Assembly: GCA_934343805.1 (NCBI GenBank)
Contig: CAKRIN010000021.1
Span: forward strand, 1 to 45,655
DNA: 45,655 nt
Reading direction: 5' to 3'
Origin: an uncultured Lachnospira sp.
GTDB taxonomy: Bacteria; Bacillota; Clostridia; Lachnospirales; Lachnospiraceae
Part shown: one piece after another, positions 25,019-34,781 of the stretch
Layout of the letters: each line of letters opens with the position of its first letter
Position numbering within the stretch: the first letter of the stretch is position 1
Translations under genes and position numbers: made by a program
The notes under the pieces: model-generated
The model's input: only the letters and a program-made list of their open reading frames with translations
Databases searched by the model: none
Told to the model about the DNA's origin: nothing

Positions 25019-26854
25019 CTATACTATTCGTTTGAATTTCTTTTCTATCTCATATTTGCTCATCATAATAAGCGTTGGTCTGCCGTGTGGGCAGTTATAT
25101 GGATTCTCTGCCTTCATAAGCTCGTCCATCAGTTCAAATGCTTCATTGAACGACAGCCTGTTATTGCCCTTTACAGCCGCCTTACACGACATGCTTGCAA
25201 CTTTTTCAGTGATAATATCAGGATCTCTGTTAGCGCTTTCTTCAGATATTCCATCAAGAACATCAATGAGAAGCTGCTTGTAATCCATCTTAGGAAGTCC
25301 GGCAGGAATTCCTGTAACCTTATACTCATTACCGCCAAACTCCTCTATCTCATATCCTAATCTTTTAAATATATCCTGATTAGCCTTATATATTTCTTCC
25401 TCATGCATATTAAGTGACAGTACAATCGGTGGAAGAATCATCTGTGTTCCAATCGTCTTATTATGAAGCTTGTTCATTGTCTTTTCATAAAGTACCTTCT
25501 CATGCGCCGCATGCTGATCCATCATATAGAACTTATCTTCAAATTCAATCAGCCAGTAAGTATCAAAAAGCTGTCCTATAATTCTGTATTTATTACGACT
25601 GCTCTCATCAAGAAGCTTATTTTCAAAAAGGTTCATCTGCTTTGGTGGTTCAGACTTTGAAACGGCTTCATATCTTACTTTGTCTTCCTTTACCATCTGC
25701 TCAGAACGCTTAATCTCGAATGGTTCCGGAAGTCTTTCTGGCTGCAATTCTGTCTTACATGCTATATTCTTCTCCGGAAGCTTAACATCAGGCATAATAT
25801 TCCTTACAGCCGGTGCCTCCTGCATTTTCGCTGCAACAGGGTCTGGCACAGAAACTTCTGCTATAAGCTCCTTTGAATTAAGCGCTTTTAAACATGTATC
25901 ATACACAAAATTATATATATATTCATTGTTTGAAAAACGCAGCTCCATCTTGGTTGGATGCACATTTACATCGATGATTGCTGGATTAATCTTAAAATGT
26001 ATCGCACTAAACGGATAATTATGTGGCATTATAAATCCCTTATACGCATCCTCAATAGCTTTCGTTATAATGCTGCTTTTAATATATCTGCCATTGATAT
26101 AATAATTCTCATACGTCCTGTTTCCGCGGACAATCATAGGTTTGCCGATAAAACCGGAAGCCTCAATATCCTGTGACCTGCCACTGATTTCATACAGATT
26201 ATTGGTTATATCCCTGCCATATACATTATAAATAATATCCTTAAGATTCATATTTCCAGATGTATGCAGCTTATTCTGGTTATTACTTATGAATCTGAAC
26301 GAAATATCAGGATGCGAAAGTGCCAGATATTCCACAAGTGAACCAATATATCCTCCTTCAGTAGTCGCAGTTTTTAAGAACTTTCTTCTTACAGGAGTAT
26401 TGTAGAAAAGATTTCTTACAATAAATGTAGTTCCCTCAGGAGCACCTATTTCTGCCACTTCACCGGGTACGCCGCCCTCAATTGTATAACGCACACCGCT
26501 TATGCTGTTGGCAGTCTTGGTAATAAGTTCAACCTGTGATACAGCAGCTATACTTGCAAGTGCCTCACCTCTGAAGCCCAGAGACGAAACTGCCATAAGA
26601 TCTTCAATTGATTTAATTTTACTTGTAGCATGTCTTTTAAATGCTATCTCAATCTCATCCTTGTTGATCCCACTTCCATTATCAGTAACCCTTATAAATG
26701 AAATTCCACCTTCCTTTATCTCAACTGTAATCGCAGTTGCTCCGGCATCTATAGCATTTTCAACAAGTTCCTTAACTACAGAAGAAGGTCTTTCGACAAC
26801 CTCTCCTGCAGCAATCTTATTAATCGTATTCTGGTCTAAAAGTGTTATTGGCAT
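25019..26854 (-). CDS. mutL: DNA mismatch repair protein MutL, endonuclease type
   Basis: MutL couples mismatch recognition by MutS to strand incision. The GHKL ATPase domain shows VENAIDAGAT, DNGSGI, RHATSKI and GFRGEALASI in the first 110 residues. A variable linker (about 340-420) leads to the C-terminal domain with DQHAAHEKVLYE (from Asp446), matching the DQHA(X)2E(X)4E nicking motif, plus CKAAVKGN and CPHGRPT. MutL is therefore likely an active endonuclease, as expected in bacteria without MutH. The length is 611 residues. It follows mutS by 15 bp. Confidence 0.97.
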   Translation of the reverse strand: MPITLLDQNTINKIAAGEVVERPSSVVKELVENAIDAGATAITVEIKEGGISFIRVTDNGSGINKDEIEIAFKRHATSKIKSIEDLMAVSSLGFRGEALASIAAVSQVELITKTANSISGVRYTIEGGVPGEVAEIGAPEGTTFIVRNLFYNTPVRRKFLKTATTEGGYIGSLVEYLALSHPDISFRFISNNQNKLHTSGNMNLKDIIYNVYGRDITNNLYEISGRSQDIEASGFIGKPMIVRGNRTYENYYINGRYIKSSIITKAIEDAYKGFIMPHNYPFSAIHFKINPAIIDVNVHPTKMELRFSNNEYIYNFVYDTCLKALNSKELIAEVSVPDPVAAKMQEAPAVRNIMPDVKLPEKNIACKTELQPERLPEPFEIKRSEQMVKEDKVRYEAVSKSEPPKQMNLFENKLLDESSRNKYRIIGQLFDTYWLIEFEDKFYMMDQHAAHEKVLYEKTMNKLHNKTIGTQMILPPIVLSLNMHEEEIYKANQDIFKRLGYEIEEFGGNEYKVTGIPAGLPKMDYKQLLIDVLDGISEESANRDPDIITEKVASMSCKAAVKGNNRLSFNEAFELMDELMKAENPYNCPHGRPTLIMMSKYEIEKKFKRIV

Positions 26855-26869
26855 AAATCAAATTCTCCT

Positions 26870-29524
26870 TTACCAGCGGTTCTTAGCTTTTCCCTGCAGC
26901 TTATAAAGTGTATTAAGCGCATCTATAGGCGTCATATTACTTATATCAAGATTCATGATATCCGTTACAATGTCATCATCTTTAACTGTGTCAAAAAGCG
27001 ACATCTGCTTGACCTCAAGATCATTAACCTTTCTGTACTGGTCATTCATCTTTTCAAGTTTCTTTGAATATTGTGCAATATCCTTGGCTTTCTGTGAAAT
27101 ATCAGCATCACTTAAGTCTGTAACAAGTTCCTTAGCTCTGTTAAGAACAACATCAGGAACTCCTGCAAGCTTGGCTACCTGAATACCATAACTCTTATCA
27201 GCTCCGCCCTTAATAATCTTTCTTAAGAAAACAATATCATCACCATTTTCCTTAACTGCAATACAATAATTATTAACCCCGTCAAGCGTTCCCTCTAATT
27301 CCGTAAGTTCATGATAATGTGTCGCAAAAAGAGTCTTTGCTCCTAAAAATCTGGTATTGGCAATATACTCAACAACAGCCCATGCAATACTTAATCCGTC
27401 AAATGTGCTTGTTCCTCTTCCTATTTCATCAAGAATAATAAGGCTCTTAGGAGTTGCATTCCGTAAAATATTAGCAACCTCAGTCATCTCAACCATGAAA
27501 GTAGACTGTCCTGAAGCCAGATCATCAGACGCTCCGACTCTTGTAAATATACGATCAACAATACATATATTAGCTGAATCAGCCGGTACAAAGGAACCTG
27601 TCTGTGCCATAAGCACAATAAGTGCAGTCTGTCTCATATATGTAGACTTACCAGCCATATTAGGTCCTGTAATAATTGAAATCCTGTTAGCCCCATTATC
27701 AAGATAAGTATCATTGGCAATGAACATATCGTTAGAAATCATCTTTTCAACAACAGGATGTCGCCCATTCTTAATATCAATAATTCCTTTTTCGTTAATC
27801 TTTGGTCTTACAAAATTATTCTGGGTTGCAACAACAGAAAGTGATGCATACACATCAATCATCGCAATAGCCTTGGCAGTGTTCTGTATTCTTACAACCT
27901 CTGCCGCAATACGCTCCCTGACCTCACAAAACAGGTCATACTCAAGTGAGTACAGTTTATCCTCTGCACCAAGAATAATATCTTCAAGATGTTTTAACTC
28001 ATCTGTAGTATACCTTTCAGAGCCTGTAAGAGTCTGTTTTCTTACCCATTCAGCCGGAACAAGGTTTTTAAATGAATTGGTAACCTCAAGGTAATATCCG
28101 AACACCTTATTATACTTAACTTTAAGATTCTTAATTCCTGTCTTTTCCTTTTCTCTGCTTTCAAGCTCTGCAAGCCATTCCTTACCTTTAATCTTGGCAT
28201 TGCGAAGCTCGTCAGCCTCATTTGAGAAACCATCCTTTATCATTCCACCATCACGCATTGCAATCGGTGGATCATCGATAATTGCAGTGTCAACAAGATT
28301 ATATAAATCCTTAAGATCATCCATCTGTTCAAAGCACTGTCTGAATACATCACATTTGAAATGTCCTATCTGGTTCTTAATATGAGGTATCATCTCAAGA
28401 GAATTCTTAAATGCAATCAAATCCCTTGGATTAGCTGACTTGCAGCTTATCTTAGTCATAATTCGCTCAAGGTCATATATAGGGCCAAGATACTCCCTGA
28501 TTTCTTCCCTGTCAATTGCATTGTCAGAAAGTTCTTCTATTGCATCCTGTCTTCTTATAATTTCATCCCGGTTAATAAGCGGCTGCAGCACAAGATTTCT
28601 TAAAGCTCTTGCGCCCATTGCAGTCTTGGTCTTATCAAGTACCCACAGAAGAGAACCTTTTTTCTGCTTCTCCCGCATAGTCTCAACAAGCTCAAGATTA
28701 CGTCTTGATGAGCTGTCTATAAGCATGTATTTGCCTGTTGTGTAAGGCACAATGCTTGTGATATGCGACATATCACTCTTCTGCGTCTGTGTAAGATAAA
28801 TAAGAAGTGCTCCGGCAGCGTCAATTCCTACCGAATAATCCTTAATTCCAAGCCCGTCCAGCATATTTACATGAAAATGTTCTTTCAGCTTTGCCTTGCA
28901 TGAATCATCATCAAAATACCAGTTTTCAAGTGTTGATACTGATATAGAAAGCTTTTCAGCTATAAATGTAAGATCAATTCCGCTCATTGCAAAATACTCA
29001 TTAAGTATTATCTCTGATGGAACAAACTTGTTAATCTCATCAATAAGCTCTGCACCTGTCTCAATCTCAGTTACAAAGAAATCGCCTGTTGAATAATCAG
29101 CAATTGCAACTCCCAGCACATCGCCAAGATAAACAATGCTCATAAGATAATTATTCTTAGTCTCATCAAGCGCCTGGCTGTTTAAATTCGTTCCCGGTGT
29201 CACAACCTTTATAACTTCTCTTTTAACGATGCCTTTAGCCTGTTTCGGATCTTCCATCTGTTCACATATTGCGACCTTGTGACCGTTAGAAACAAGCCTG
29301 TTAATATAAGTTTCTGCCGCATGAAAAGGAACGCCGCACATAGGCGCACGTTCCTCCTGTCCACAGTCTTTTCCAGTTAATGTAAGTTCAAGTTCCTTAG
29401 AGACAACTATTGCATCATCAAAAAACATTTCATAGAAATCTCCAAGTCTGTAAAAAAGTATGCAGTCTTTATACTCTTCTTTAGTTGCAAGATAATGCTG
29501 CATCATTGGTGAATACTCTGCCAT
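26870..29524 (-). CDS. mutS: DNA mismatch repair protein MutS
   Basis: MutS recognises mispairs and small loops. The 884-residue protein has the mismatch-probing Phe-X-Glu at Phe30-Tyr31-Glu32 (GDFYEMF), the lever and clamp regions in the middle, and the ABC ATPase with Walker A GPNMAGKST (about 619), the LDEIGRGTSTFDG Walker B/D-loop and ATHYHELTELE. The C-terminus carries KQMSLFD, resembling a beta-clamp binding peptide (QMSLF). It follows miaB by 17 bp. Confidence 0.98.
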   Translation of the reverse strand: MAEYSPMMQHYLATKEEYKDCILFYRLGDFYEMFFDDAIVVSKELELTLTGKDCGQEERAPMCGVPFHAAETYINRLVSNGHKVAICEQMEDPKQAKGIVKREVIKVVTPGTNLNSQALDETKNNYLMSIVYLGDVLGVAIADYSTGDFFVTEIETGAELIDEINKFVPSEIILNEYFAMSGIDLTFIAEKLSISVSTLENWYFDDDSCKAKLKEHFHVNMLDGLGIKDYSVGIDAAGALLIYLTQTQKSDMSHITSIVPYTTGKYMLIDSSSRRNLELVETMREKQKKGSLLWVLDKTKTAMGARALRNLVLQPLINRDEIIRRQDAIEELSDNAIDREEIREYLGPIYDLERIMTKISCKSANPRDLIAFKNSLEMIPHIKNQIGHFKCDVFRQCFEQMDDLKDLYNLVDTAIIDDPPIAMRDGGMIKDGFSNEADELRNAKIKGKEWLAELESREKEKTGIKNLKVKYNKVFGYYLEVTNSFKNLVPAEWVRKQTLTGSERYTTDELKHLEDIILGAEDKLYSLEYDLFCEVRERIAAEVVRIQNTAKAIAMIDVYASLSVVATQNNFVRPKINEKGIIDIKNGRHPVVEKMISNDMFIANDTYLDNGANRISIITGPNMAGKSTYMRQTALIVLMAQTGSFVPADSANICIVDRIFTRVGASDDLASGQSTFMVEMTEVANILRNATPKSLIILDEIGRGTSTFDGLSIAWAVVEYIANTRFLGAKTLFATHYHELTELEGTLDGVNNYCIAVKENGDDIVFLRKIIKGGADKSYGIQVAKLAGVPDVVLNRAKELVTDLSDADISQKAKDIAQYSKKLEKMNDQYRKVNDLEVKQMSLFDTVKDDDIVTDIMNLDISNMTPIDALNTLYKLQGKAKNRW

Positions 29525-29541
29525 TATATATTACTCCCTGA

Positions 29542-30969
29542 TTAATCCTCGATAAGTCTGCCCATATAGTAGAATCCTTTACATTCGTCAAGATGTACTG
29601 TCACAATCTGTCCGATAAGTGATTCATCTCCTGCAAAATGTACAAGAATATTATTGGTCATTCTGCCTGTAACAAATCCTTCCTCATGGTCGTCTTTTCC
29701 CTCAACCAGCACTTTCATGTCCATACCCTCATATCTTCTGATATGCTCATGTGACACTTCATTCACTGTAGCAAGAAGTCTGTTAAATCTGTCCTTTACA
29801 ACATCCTCAGGCACCTGATTTTCCATTCTGGCAGCAGGCGTACCTGTTCTTTTTGAATATATAAATGTATACGCACTGTCAAACTTTGCTTTCTTTACAA
29901 CATCAATAGTATCCTTGAAATCTTCCTCTGTTTCACCAGGGAAGCCAACAATAATATCGGTCGTAAGAGAAACATCTGGCAGGATTCTTCTTATCATATC
30001 AACCTGCTCTAAATAATGTTCCTTAGTGTACTTTCTGTTCATCAGTTTAAGAAGCCTTGAACTTCCTGACTGTAACGGAAAATGTATGTGATTGCATATC
30101 TTCTTGGAATCTCTTATAACTTCAAGGGTTTCCTCCTCGATATCTTTAGGATGAGGCGTCATGAATCTGATTCGCTCAAGTCCTTCTATCTTATCAATTT
30201 CTCTTAAAAGTTCTGCAAATGATACAGGATTATCAAGTGTCTTTCCATAAGAATCAACATTTTGGCCAAGAAGCATAACTTCCTTGACTCCATCATTTAC
30301 AAGCCTTTCAATCTCCATAATGATATCCTTAGGCTCGCGGCTTATCTCACGTCCTCTTACATAAGGTACGATACAATATGTACAGAAGTTATTACAGCCA
30401 TACATGATATTAACGCCTGATTTGAATGGGAACTTTCTTTCAGTAGGAAGCTCTTCAACAATATCTTTGGTCTTTTCCCATATATCAATAACCTGGCTTC
30501 CTGATGTAAGTCTGTTATATATAAGCTTTGCCATTGCATATATGTTAAATGTTCCAAAAACGATATCAACGAACTTATAAGAACCCCTTATCTTCTCCAC
30601 TACATCAGGTTCCTGCATCATACAGCCACACATAGCAATAAGCATATGTGGATTCTTTTTCTTGACATTCTTAAGATGTCCAAGACGTCCATAAACCTTA
30701 AGGTTGGCGTTCTCTCTTACAGTACATGTGTTATATATAACAAAATCTGACTTATCTTCATCTTCTGTTTCAAGATATCCAATCTCTTTAAGTACACCGA
30801 GAAGCTTTTCAGAATCCCTTGCATTCATCTGACAGCCAAATGTGTGGACACACGCATATAATGGTCTTCCTATTTCCTTAGTTTTTTTCTCTAAAAACTT
30901 CTTACATTCGCCAATATAATAAAGCTGTTCCTCTAGTGCACTGGCATTGTTAATTTCCTGCATTATCAA
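29542..30969 (-). CDS. miaB: tRNA-2-methylthio-N6-dimethylallyladenosine synthase
   Basis: MiaB is a radical-SAM methylthiotransferase that completes ms2i6A37 in tRNA, acting on the MiaA product. The N-terminal UPF0004 domain has three cluster cysteines (HTFGCQMN, NTCTVREN, MCGCMMQE), the radical SAM motif is CNNFCTYC, and a TRAM domain closes the 475-residue protein (VLVEGK ... GQIVTVHL). The gene is 13 bp after the PAS-GGDEF-EAL gene and begins the tRNA-modification and mismatch-repair block. Confidence 0.97.
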   Translation of the reverse strand: MIMQEINNASALEEQLYYIGECKKFLEKKTKEIGRPLYACVHTFGCQMNARDSEKLLGVLKEIGYLETEDEDKSDFVIYNTCTVRENANLKVYGRLGHLKNVKKKNPHMLIAMCGCMMQEPDVVEKIRGSYKFVDIVFGTFNIYAMAKLIYNRLTSGSQVIDIWEKTKDIVEELPTERKFPFKSGVNIMYGCNNFCTYCIVPYVRGREISREPKDIIMEIERLVNDGVKEVMLLGQNVDSYGKTLDNPVSFAELLREIDKIEGLERIRFMTPHPKDIEEETLEVIRDSKKICNHIHFPLQSGSSRLLKLMNRKYTKEHYLEQVDMIRRILPDVSLTTDIIVGFPGETEEDFKDTIDVVKKAKFDSAYTFIYSKRTGTPAARMENQVPEDVVKDRFNRLLATVNEVSHEHIRRYEGMDMKVLVEGKDDHEEGFVTGRMTNNILVHFAGDESLIGQIVTVHLDECKGFYYMGRLIED

Positions 30970-30982
30970 TAAATCTCCATTC

Positions 30983-32659
30983 TTATCCTATTATAAGCTT
31001 CTTTAAATGCTGTTCTTCAAAGTCAGCACTGCATACAGGTTTACCATAATAATACCCCTGAATATAATCAGCACCAAGTTTTTTAACACATAAAAGTTCT
31101 TCTTCTGTCTCAACACCTTCAATACATACATGAATCCCCATCTCATGTGCCATCTTGATTATAAAACCAACCATTAGGCGATTATTTTTCTGTTTATCTA
31201 TGTCTGTAATAAATGATCTGTCAACTTTAACAATATTAAATGTTTTATCCCTCATGTATTCATAATTGGAATATCCTGTTCCAAAATCATCAATTGCTAA
31301 AGAAAATCCTTTTTTTATAAATTCTTTAAGTACCCTGTCAACTGCAGGAATCTGTTCCATCTCTATTGTCTCAGTTATTTCAAAAACATAATGACTGTTT
31401 GCTGCACTATATCTTCCAATATATTTAAGAACATCTTTTATAATATTACTTTTAACAATCTGTACAAATGACAGATTAATATGCATTACAAAATCCGGAA
31501 TATTGGTAATCCACCTGTTACACACTTTAGCAGCTGCATCAATTATCCATCTTCCAAGAGGAATTATAAGTGCACTGTCCTCAAGAATAGGTATGAACTT
31601 GTCTGGTCCCATGAATCCATATTTTTCACTATTCCATCTTATAAGTGCTTCTGCCCCTGTAATGCGATTAGTATATGGATTATATATCGGCTGGAAATAC
31701 AACTCAAACCCCTCAAAATTCTCACTCATGCATCTTCTTAATTCATCCTGTATTCCAAGCTTGTTTATATAACTAACATATTCGCTATCAGTAAATATTT
31801 CACATCTGTTTTTTCCGTTGAGTTTTGCTGAATGAAGAGAAAATTTAGTATTTTTCAACAAATCATTAAAGCTGTCTCTTTCTGAATCAAATTCTGCTGC
31901 CCCGGCAGATATCGTAAAAAACACATCAAACTTTCTACGCTCTATCGTTTTATCTATCCCATTGCGTATTCTTTTATATAATATTTTAGACTGTTCAATA
32001 TCATCATCCAATGAATAAGGCATATATATTGCACACTCATCTCCTGGCATTCTGAATATGCTCAATGGATCATCAACATATTTTCTGATAGAATCTGTAA
32101 GAATGTTAAGCGCCTCATCTCCTGTCTTGGCACCATATTTTTCATTAAGCTCTTTGAAATTATCAATTCCAATAAGCATAAGAAACCCTCGGCTGTGTCT
32201 TACTTTAGCACTTTCACTATACACATTTTCCAGAACAACTTCTCTATAAAGACCAGTCTTATTATCAAATCTGCTTTTTTTACCAATTTCAGATATGCGT
32301 CCGATAAGATATTTAACACCATGGCTTAAAACATACTGGCCTCTGCAGCTTATAGCCACATATTCGCCATCTATTGTCTTCCATCTGTATTCAAGGTTAT
32401 GCTCATCCTTTCTTCCTTTAATACCTTCCTCAAGATCCTTAATAAGCATTTCTATATCATCCGGATGGACAACATTTTTCAATATATCTGTGGCATTGTC
32501 AAACTCGTTATTATCAAGAGCAAAGACATCCATAATAGACTTTGTATATATGGCTTTATCATTAGTCAGGTCATATACATACAGATAATCATCTGTACAT
32601 TCTCCCATAAGTGAAAGAAAATATTTCATTTCATCCAGATTAAAATCTCTTTTTATCAT
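30983..32659 (-). CDS. PAS-GGDEF-EAL protein, probable c-di-GMP phosphodiesterase
   Basis: A soluble 558-residue signalling protein. A PAS sensor (about 15-130; LTNDKAIYTKSIMDVF ... LEYRWKTIDGEYV) is followed by a GGDEF domain whose signature reads MPGDEC (204-209) and is probably unable to make c-di-GMP, then an EAL domain with AEALIRW (EAL at 337-339), IDDFGTGYSNY, EGVETEEE and IQGYYYGKP, all intact. The net activity should be c-di-GMP breakdown, with the PAS and GGDEF parts possibly regulatory. It sits between proA and miaB with 29 and 13 bp gaps, without obvious functional link. Confidence 0.9.
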   Translation of the reverse strand: MIKRDFNLDEMKYFLSLMGECTDDYLYVYDLTNDKAIYTKSIMDVFALDNNEFDNATDILKNVVHPDDIEMLIKDLEEGIKGRKDEHNLEYRWKTIDGEYVAISCRGQYVLSHGVKYLIGRISEIGKKSRFDNKTGLYREVVLENVYSESAKVRHSRGFLMLIGIDNFKELNEKYGAKTGDEALNILTDSIRKYVDDPLSIFRMPGDECAIYMPYSLDDDIEQSKILYKRIRNGIDKTIERRKFDVFFTISAGAAEFDSERDSFNDLLKNTKFSLHSAKLNGKNRCEIFTDSEYVSYINKLGIQDELRRCMSENFEGFELYFQPIYNPYTNRITGAEALIRWNSEKYGFMGPDKFIPILEDSALIIPLGRWIIDAAAKVCNRWITNIPDFVMHINLSFVQIVKSNIIKDVLKYIGRYSAANSHYVFEITETIEMEQIPAVDRVLKEFIKKGFSLAIDDFGTGYSNYEYMRDKTFNIVKVDRSFITDIDKQKNNRLMVGFIIKMAHEMGIHVCIEGVETEEELLCVKKLGADYIQGYYYGKPVCSADFEEQHLKKLIIG

Positions 32660-32688
32660 ACATTTTCCCCCATAAATACATTACATCT

Positions 32689-33933
32689 TTATCTCACCTG
32701 TCCATCACCATATATAATATACTTAGTAGTAGTCAGTGCCTTTAATCCCATAGGCCCTCTTGCATGCAGTTTCTGTGTGCTGATTCCGATTTCTGCTCCA
32801 AATCCGAATTCAAATCCATCAGAGAATCTTGTTGATGCATTAACATACACACATGCAGCATCTATCTCATCTAAAAATCTGTTAGCATGTTCATAATCTT
32901 TAGTAATAACAGACTCTGAATGTCCGGTATTATATCTGTTAATATGTTCAACCGCCTCATCAAATGAATCTACTGTCTTTACTGATATTATATAATCAAG
33001 ATACTCTCTACCCCAGTCTTCATCTGTTGCAGCAATAATTCTCGAGTCACATTCCATGGCATATTCATCACCACGCACTTCCACATTCTTATCTTTAAGT
33101 GCATTTACAATCTGTGGAATAGCCTCCTTAGCAATTTTTTTATGTACAACAAGTGATTCACATGCATTACACACACCAATTCTTGATGTTTTAGCATTAT
33201 ATATAACTTTAACAGCCATATCAATGTCAGCATATTCGTCAACATATACATGACAATTTCCTGTTCCAGTTTCAATAACCGGTACTGTACTATTCATTAC
33301 AACATTTTTTATAAGTCCTGCTCCGCCTCTTGGAATAATTACATCAACGTAATCATTCATCTTCATAAGTTCATTGACAAGAGCCCTGTCTGTATCTTTT
33401 ATAAGATTGATAACATCAGGATTAATTCCGTTATCAGAAAGTGCCTGCGCAATAACATCTGCAATTGCAATATTAGAATTAATGGAATCGCTTCCACCTC
33501 TTAATATACAGGCATTGCCTGACTTAAAAGTAAGTCCGAATGCATCCGCTGTTACATTAGGTCTTGATTCATATATTATAGCAACAACACCTAAAGGAAC
33601 TCTCTTAGTTCCAATAACAAGTCCGTTAGGTCTTTTCTTCATTCCTGTTACTTCGCCAACAGGATCTTCAAGCCCCGTAAGAACTCTTATGCCATCCGCC
33701 ATTGCATTTATTCTTTTAACATCAAGTGTAAGTCTGTCAATAAGCGCAGGCTTCATACCATTAGCATTAGCATTCACAAGGTCTTTTTCATTGGCTGCAA
33801 TTATGCTTTCTGCATTAGTTACAAGTGCATCAGCTACAGCCTCAAGGGCCTTATTCTTCTCATCTATCCCAAGCTTTGCAAGATATCTTGATGCCTTCTT
33901 AGCCTTAATTCCTATCTGTTCAAGTGTCTCCAT
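32689..33933 (-). CDS. proA: Gamma-glutamyl phosphate reductase
   Basis: ProA reduces glutamyl-5-phosphate to glutamate semialdehyde in proline synthesis. The 414-residue enzyme has the catalytic Cys at position 255 in VCNACES, the same number as in characterised family members, and the typical YESRPNVTADAFGL, LRGGSDSINSN, ETGTGNCHVYVD and the C-terminal ISTQKLHARGPMGL. It starts one base into the cyclo-ligase stop and belongs to the transcript beginning with proB. Confidence 0.97.
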   Translation of the reverse strand: METLEQIGIKAKKASRYLAKLGIDEKNKALEAVADALVTNAESIIAANEKDLVNANANGMKPALIDRLTLDVKRINAMADGIRVLTGLEDPVGEVTGMKKRPNGLVIGTKRVPLGVVAIIYESRPNVTADAFGLTFKSGNACILRGGSDSINSNIAIADVIAQALSDNGINPDVINLIKDTDRALVNELMKMNDYVDVIIPRGGAGLIKNVVMNSTVPVIETGTGNCHVYVDEYADIDMAVKVIYNAKTSRIGVCNACESLVVHKKIAKEAIPQIVNALKDKNVEVRGDEYAMECDSRIIAATDEDWGREYLDYIISVKTVDSFDEAVEHINRYNTGHSESVITKDYEHANRFLDEIDAACVYVNASTRFSDGFEFGFGAEIGISTQKLHARGPMGLKALTTTKYIIYGDGQVR

Positions 33934-34493
33934 TACTTCTCCCTTCTTATAACGGTCTTTTCTGTTATTATTATATCCGGCTTCAGATCATGTTCTTCAT
34001 GTGGGATATGTTCCATCAGCTGGAAATCAAAACAAAGTGCTGTTTTTATATATGTATTATTCCTTTCCAGATATCTGTCATAAAAACCACCGCCATAACC
34101 AATCCTGTTAAAATCATAATCAAACGCAAGTCCCGGCATAATGAACAGACCGCTGGTCTCATGAGTCACAGGACACGAAACATCCGGTTCAGGAATTCCT
34201 TTATATCCATCAACAAGTTCATTCATATCTCTGATTTCATAAAATTCCATAGAATCTCTCGATGTAACCCTCGGAACATATACATGTTTGCCATCCTTCA
34301 GACATTGCTGAATAAGTTCATGTGTATCAACTTCCTGATTATAACTTACATATACAAACACATTGGCATTATCTCGATAAATGTCCGATTTATTCAATGT
34401 ATCAGTTATCTTTCTGCTTGCCTGTACTATTACATGCTTTGATAATTCTGACTTTTTCCTTTTGATTATCTGGCGGACTTCACTCTTATTCAT
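33933..34493 (-). CDS. 5-formyltetrahydrofolate cyclo-ligase
   Basis: This enzyme turns 5-formyl-THF into 5,10-methenyl-THF using ATP, returning a storage folate to use. The 186-residue protein starts with the basic KSEVRQIIKRKKSELS helix, has VFVYVSYNQEVDTHELIQQCLKDGKHVYVPRV, and the family signature GYGGGFYDRYLERN near residue 140. Its ATG abuts the stop of the DUF896 gene directly and its stop overlaps the proA start, so all are translated from one mRNA. Confidence 0.94.
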   Translation of the reverse strand: MNKSEVRQIIKRKKSELSKHVIVQASRKITDTLNKSDIYRDNANVFVYVSYNQEVDTHELIQQCLKDGKHVYVPRVTSRDSMEFYEIRDMNELVDGYKGIPEPDVSCPVTHETSGLFIMPGLAFDYDFNRIGYGGGFYDRYLERNNTYIKTALCFDFQLMEHIPHEEHDLKPDIIITEKTVIRREK

Positions 34494-34760
34494 CTAGTTG
34501 CCTTTCTGCTGTGCATCCTTTAACTGTTCCTCTTCCAGTTTCTTCATCTTGGCATCATGTCTTTCTTTAACATCAATCATAGAACCATCAGGGTTCTGTA
34601 TTTTGATCGTTTCAAGCTGTCCTCTGAGATTTTCTCTGAACGCTTTGACATAGTCAGCCCTTAACTGCTTCTGTTCAGCAAGTTCAGCATCCGTAAGTCC
34701 TTCCGCTTTTGATTTATGATATAACTCGTTTATTCTTTCTAATGTCTTTTCTGTAACCAT
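34494..34760 (-). CDS. DUF896 (YnzC-like) small protein
   Basis: An 88-residue charged helical protein: TLERINELYHKSKAEGLTDAELAEQKQLRADYVKAFRENLRGQL is the DUF896 signature, an alpha-helical hairpin of unknown function. ATG 34760 is chosen because GAGGTG (34769-34764) is well spaced; an in-frame ATG at 34781 has no site. In Bacillus subtilis the homologue ynzC is the third gene of the SOS operon yneA-yneB-ynzC; here it lies in the proline operon instead. Confidence 0.88.
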   Translation of the reverse strand: MVTEKTLERINELYHKSKAEGLTDAELAEQKQLRADYVKAFRENLRGQLETIKIQNPDGSMIDVKERHDAKMKKLEEEQLKDAQQKGN

Positions 34761-34781
34761 ATTCACCTCTGTCTGATTCAT

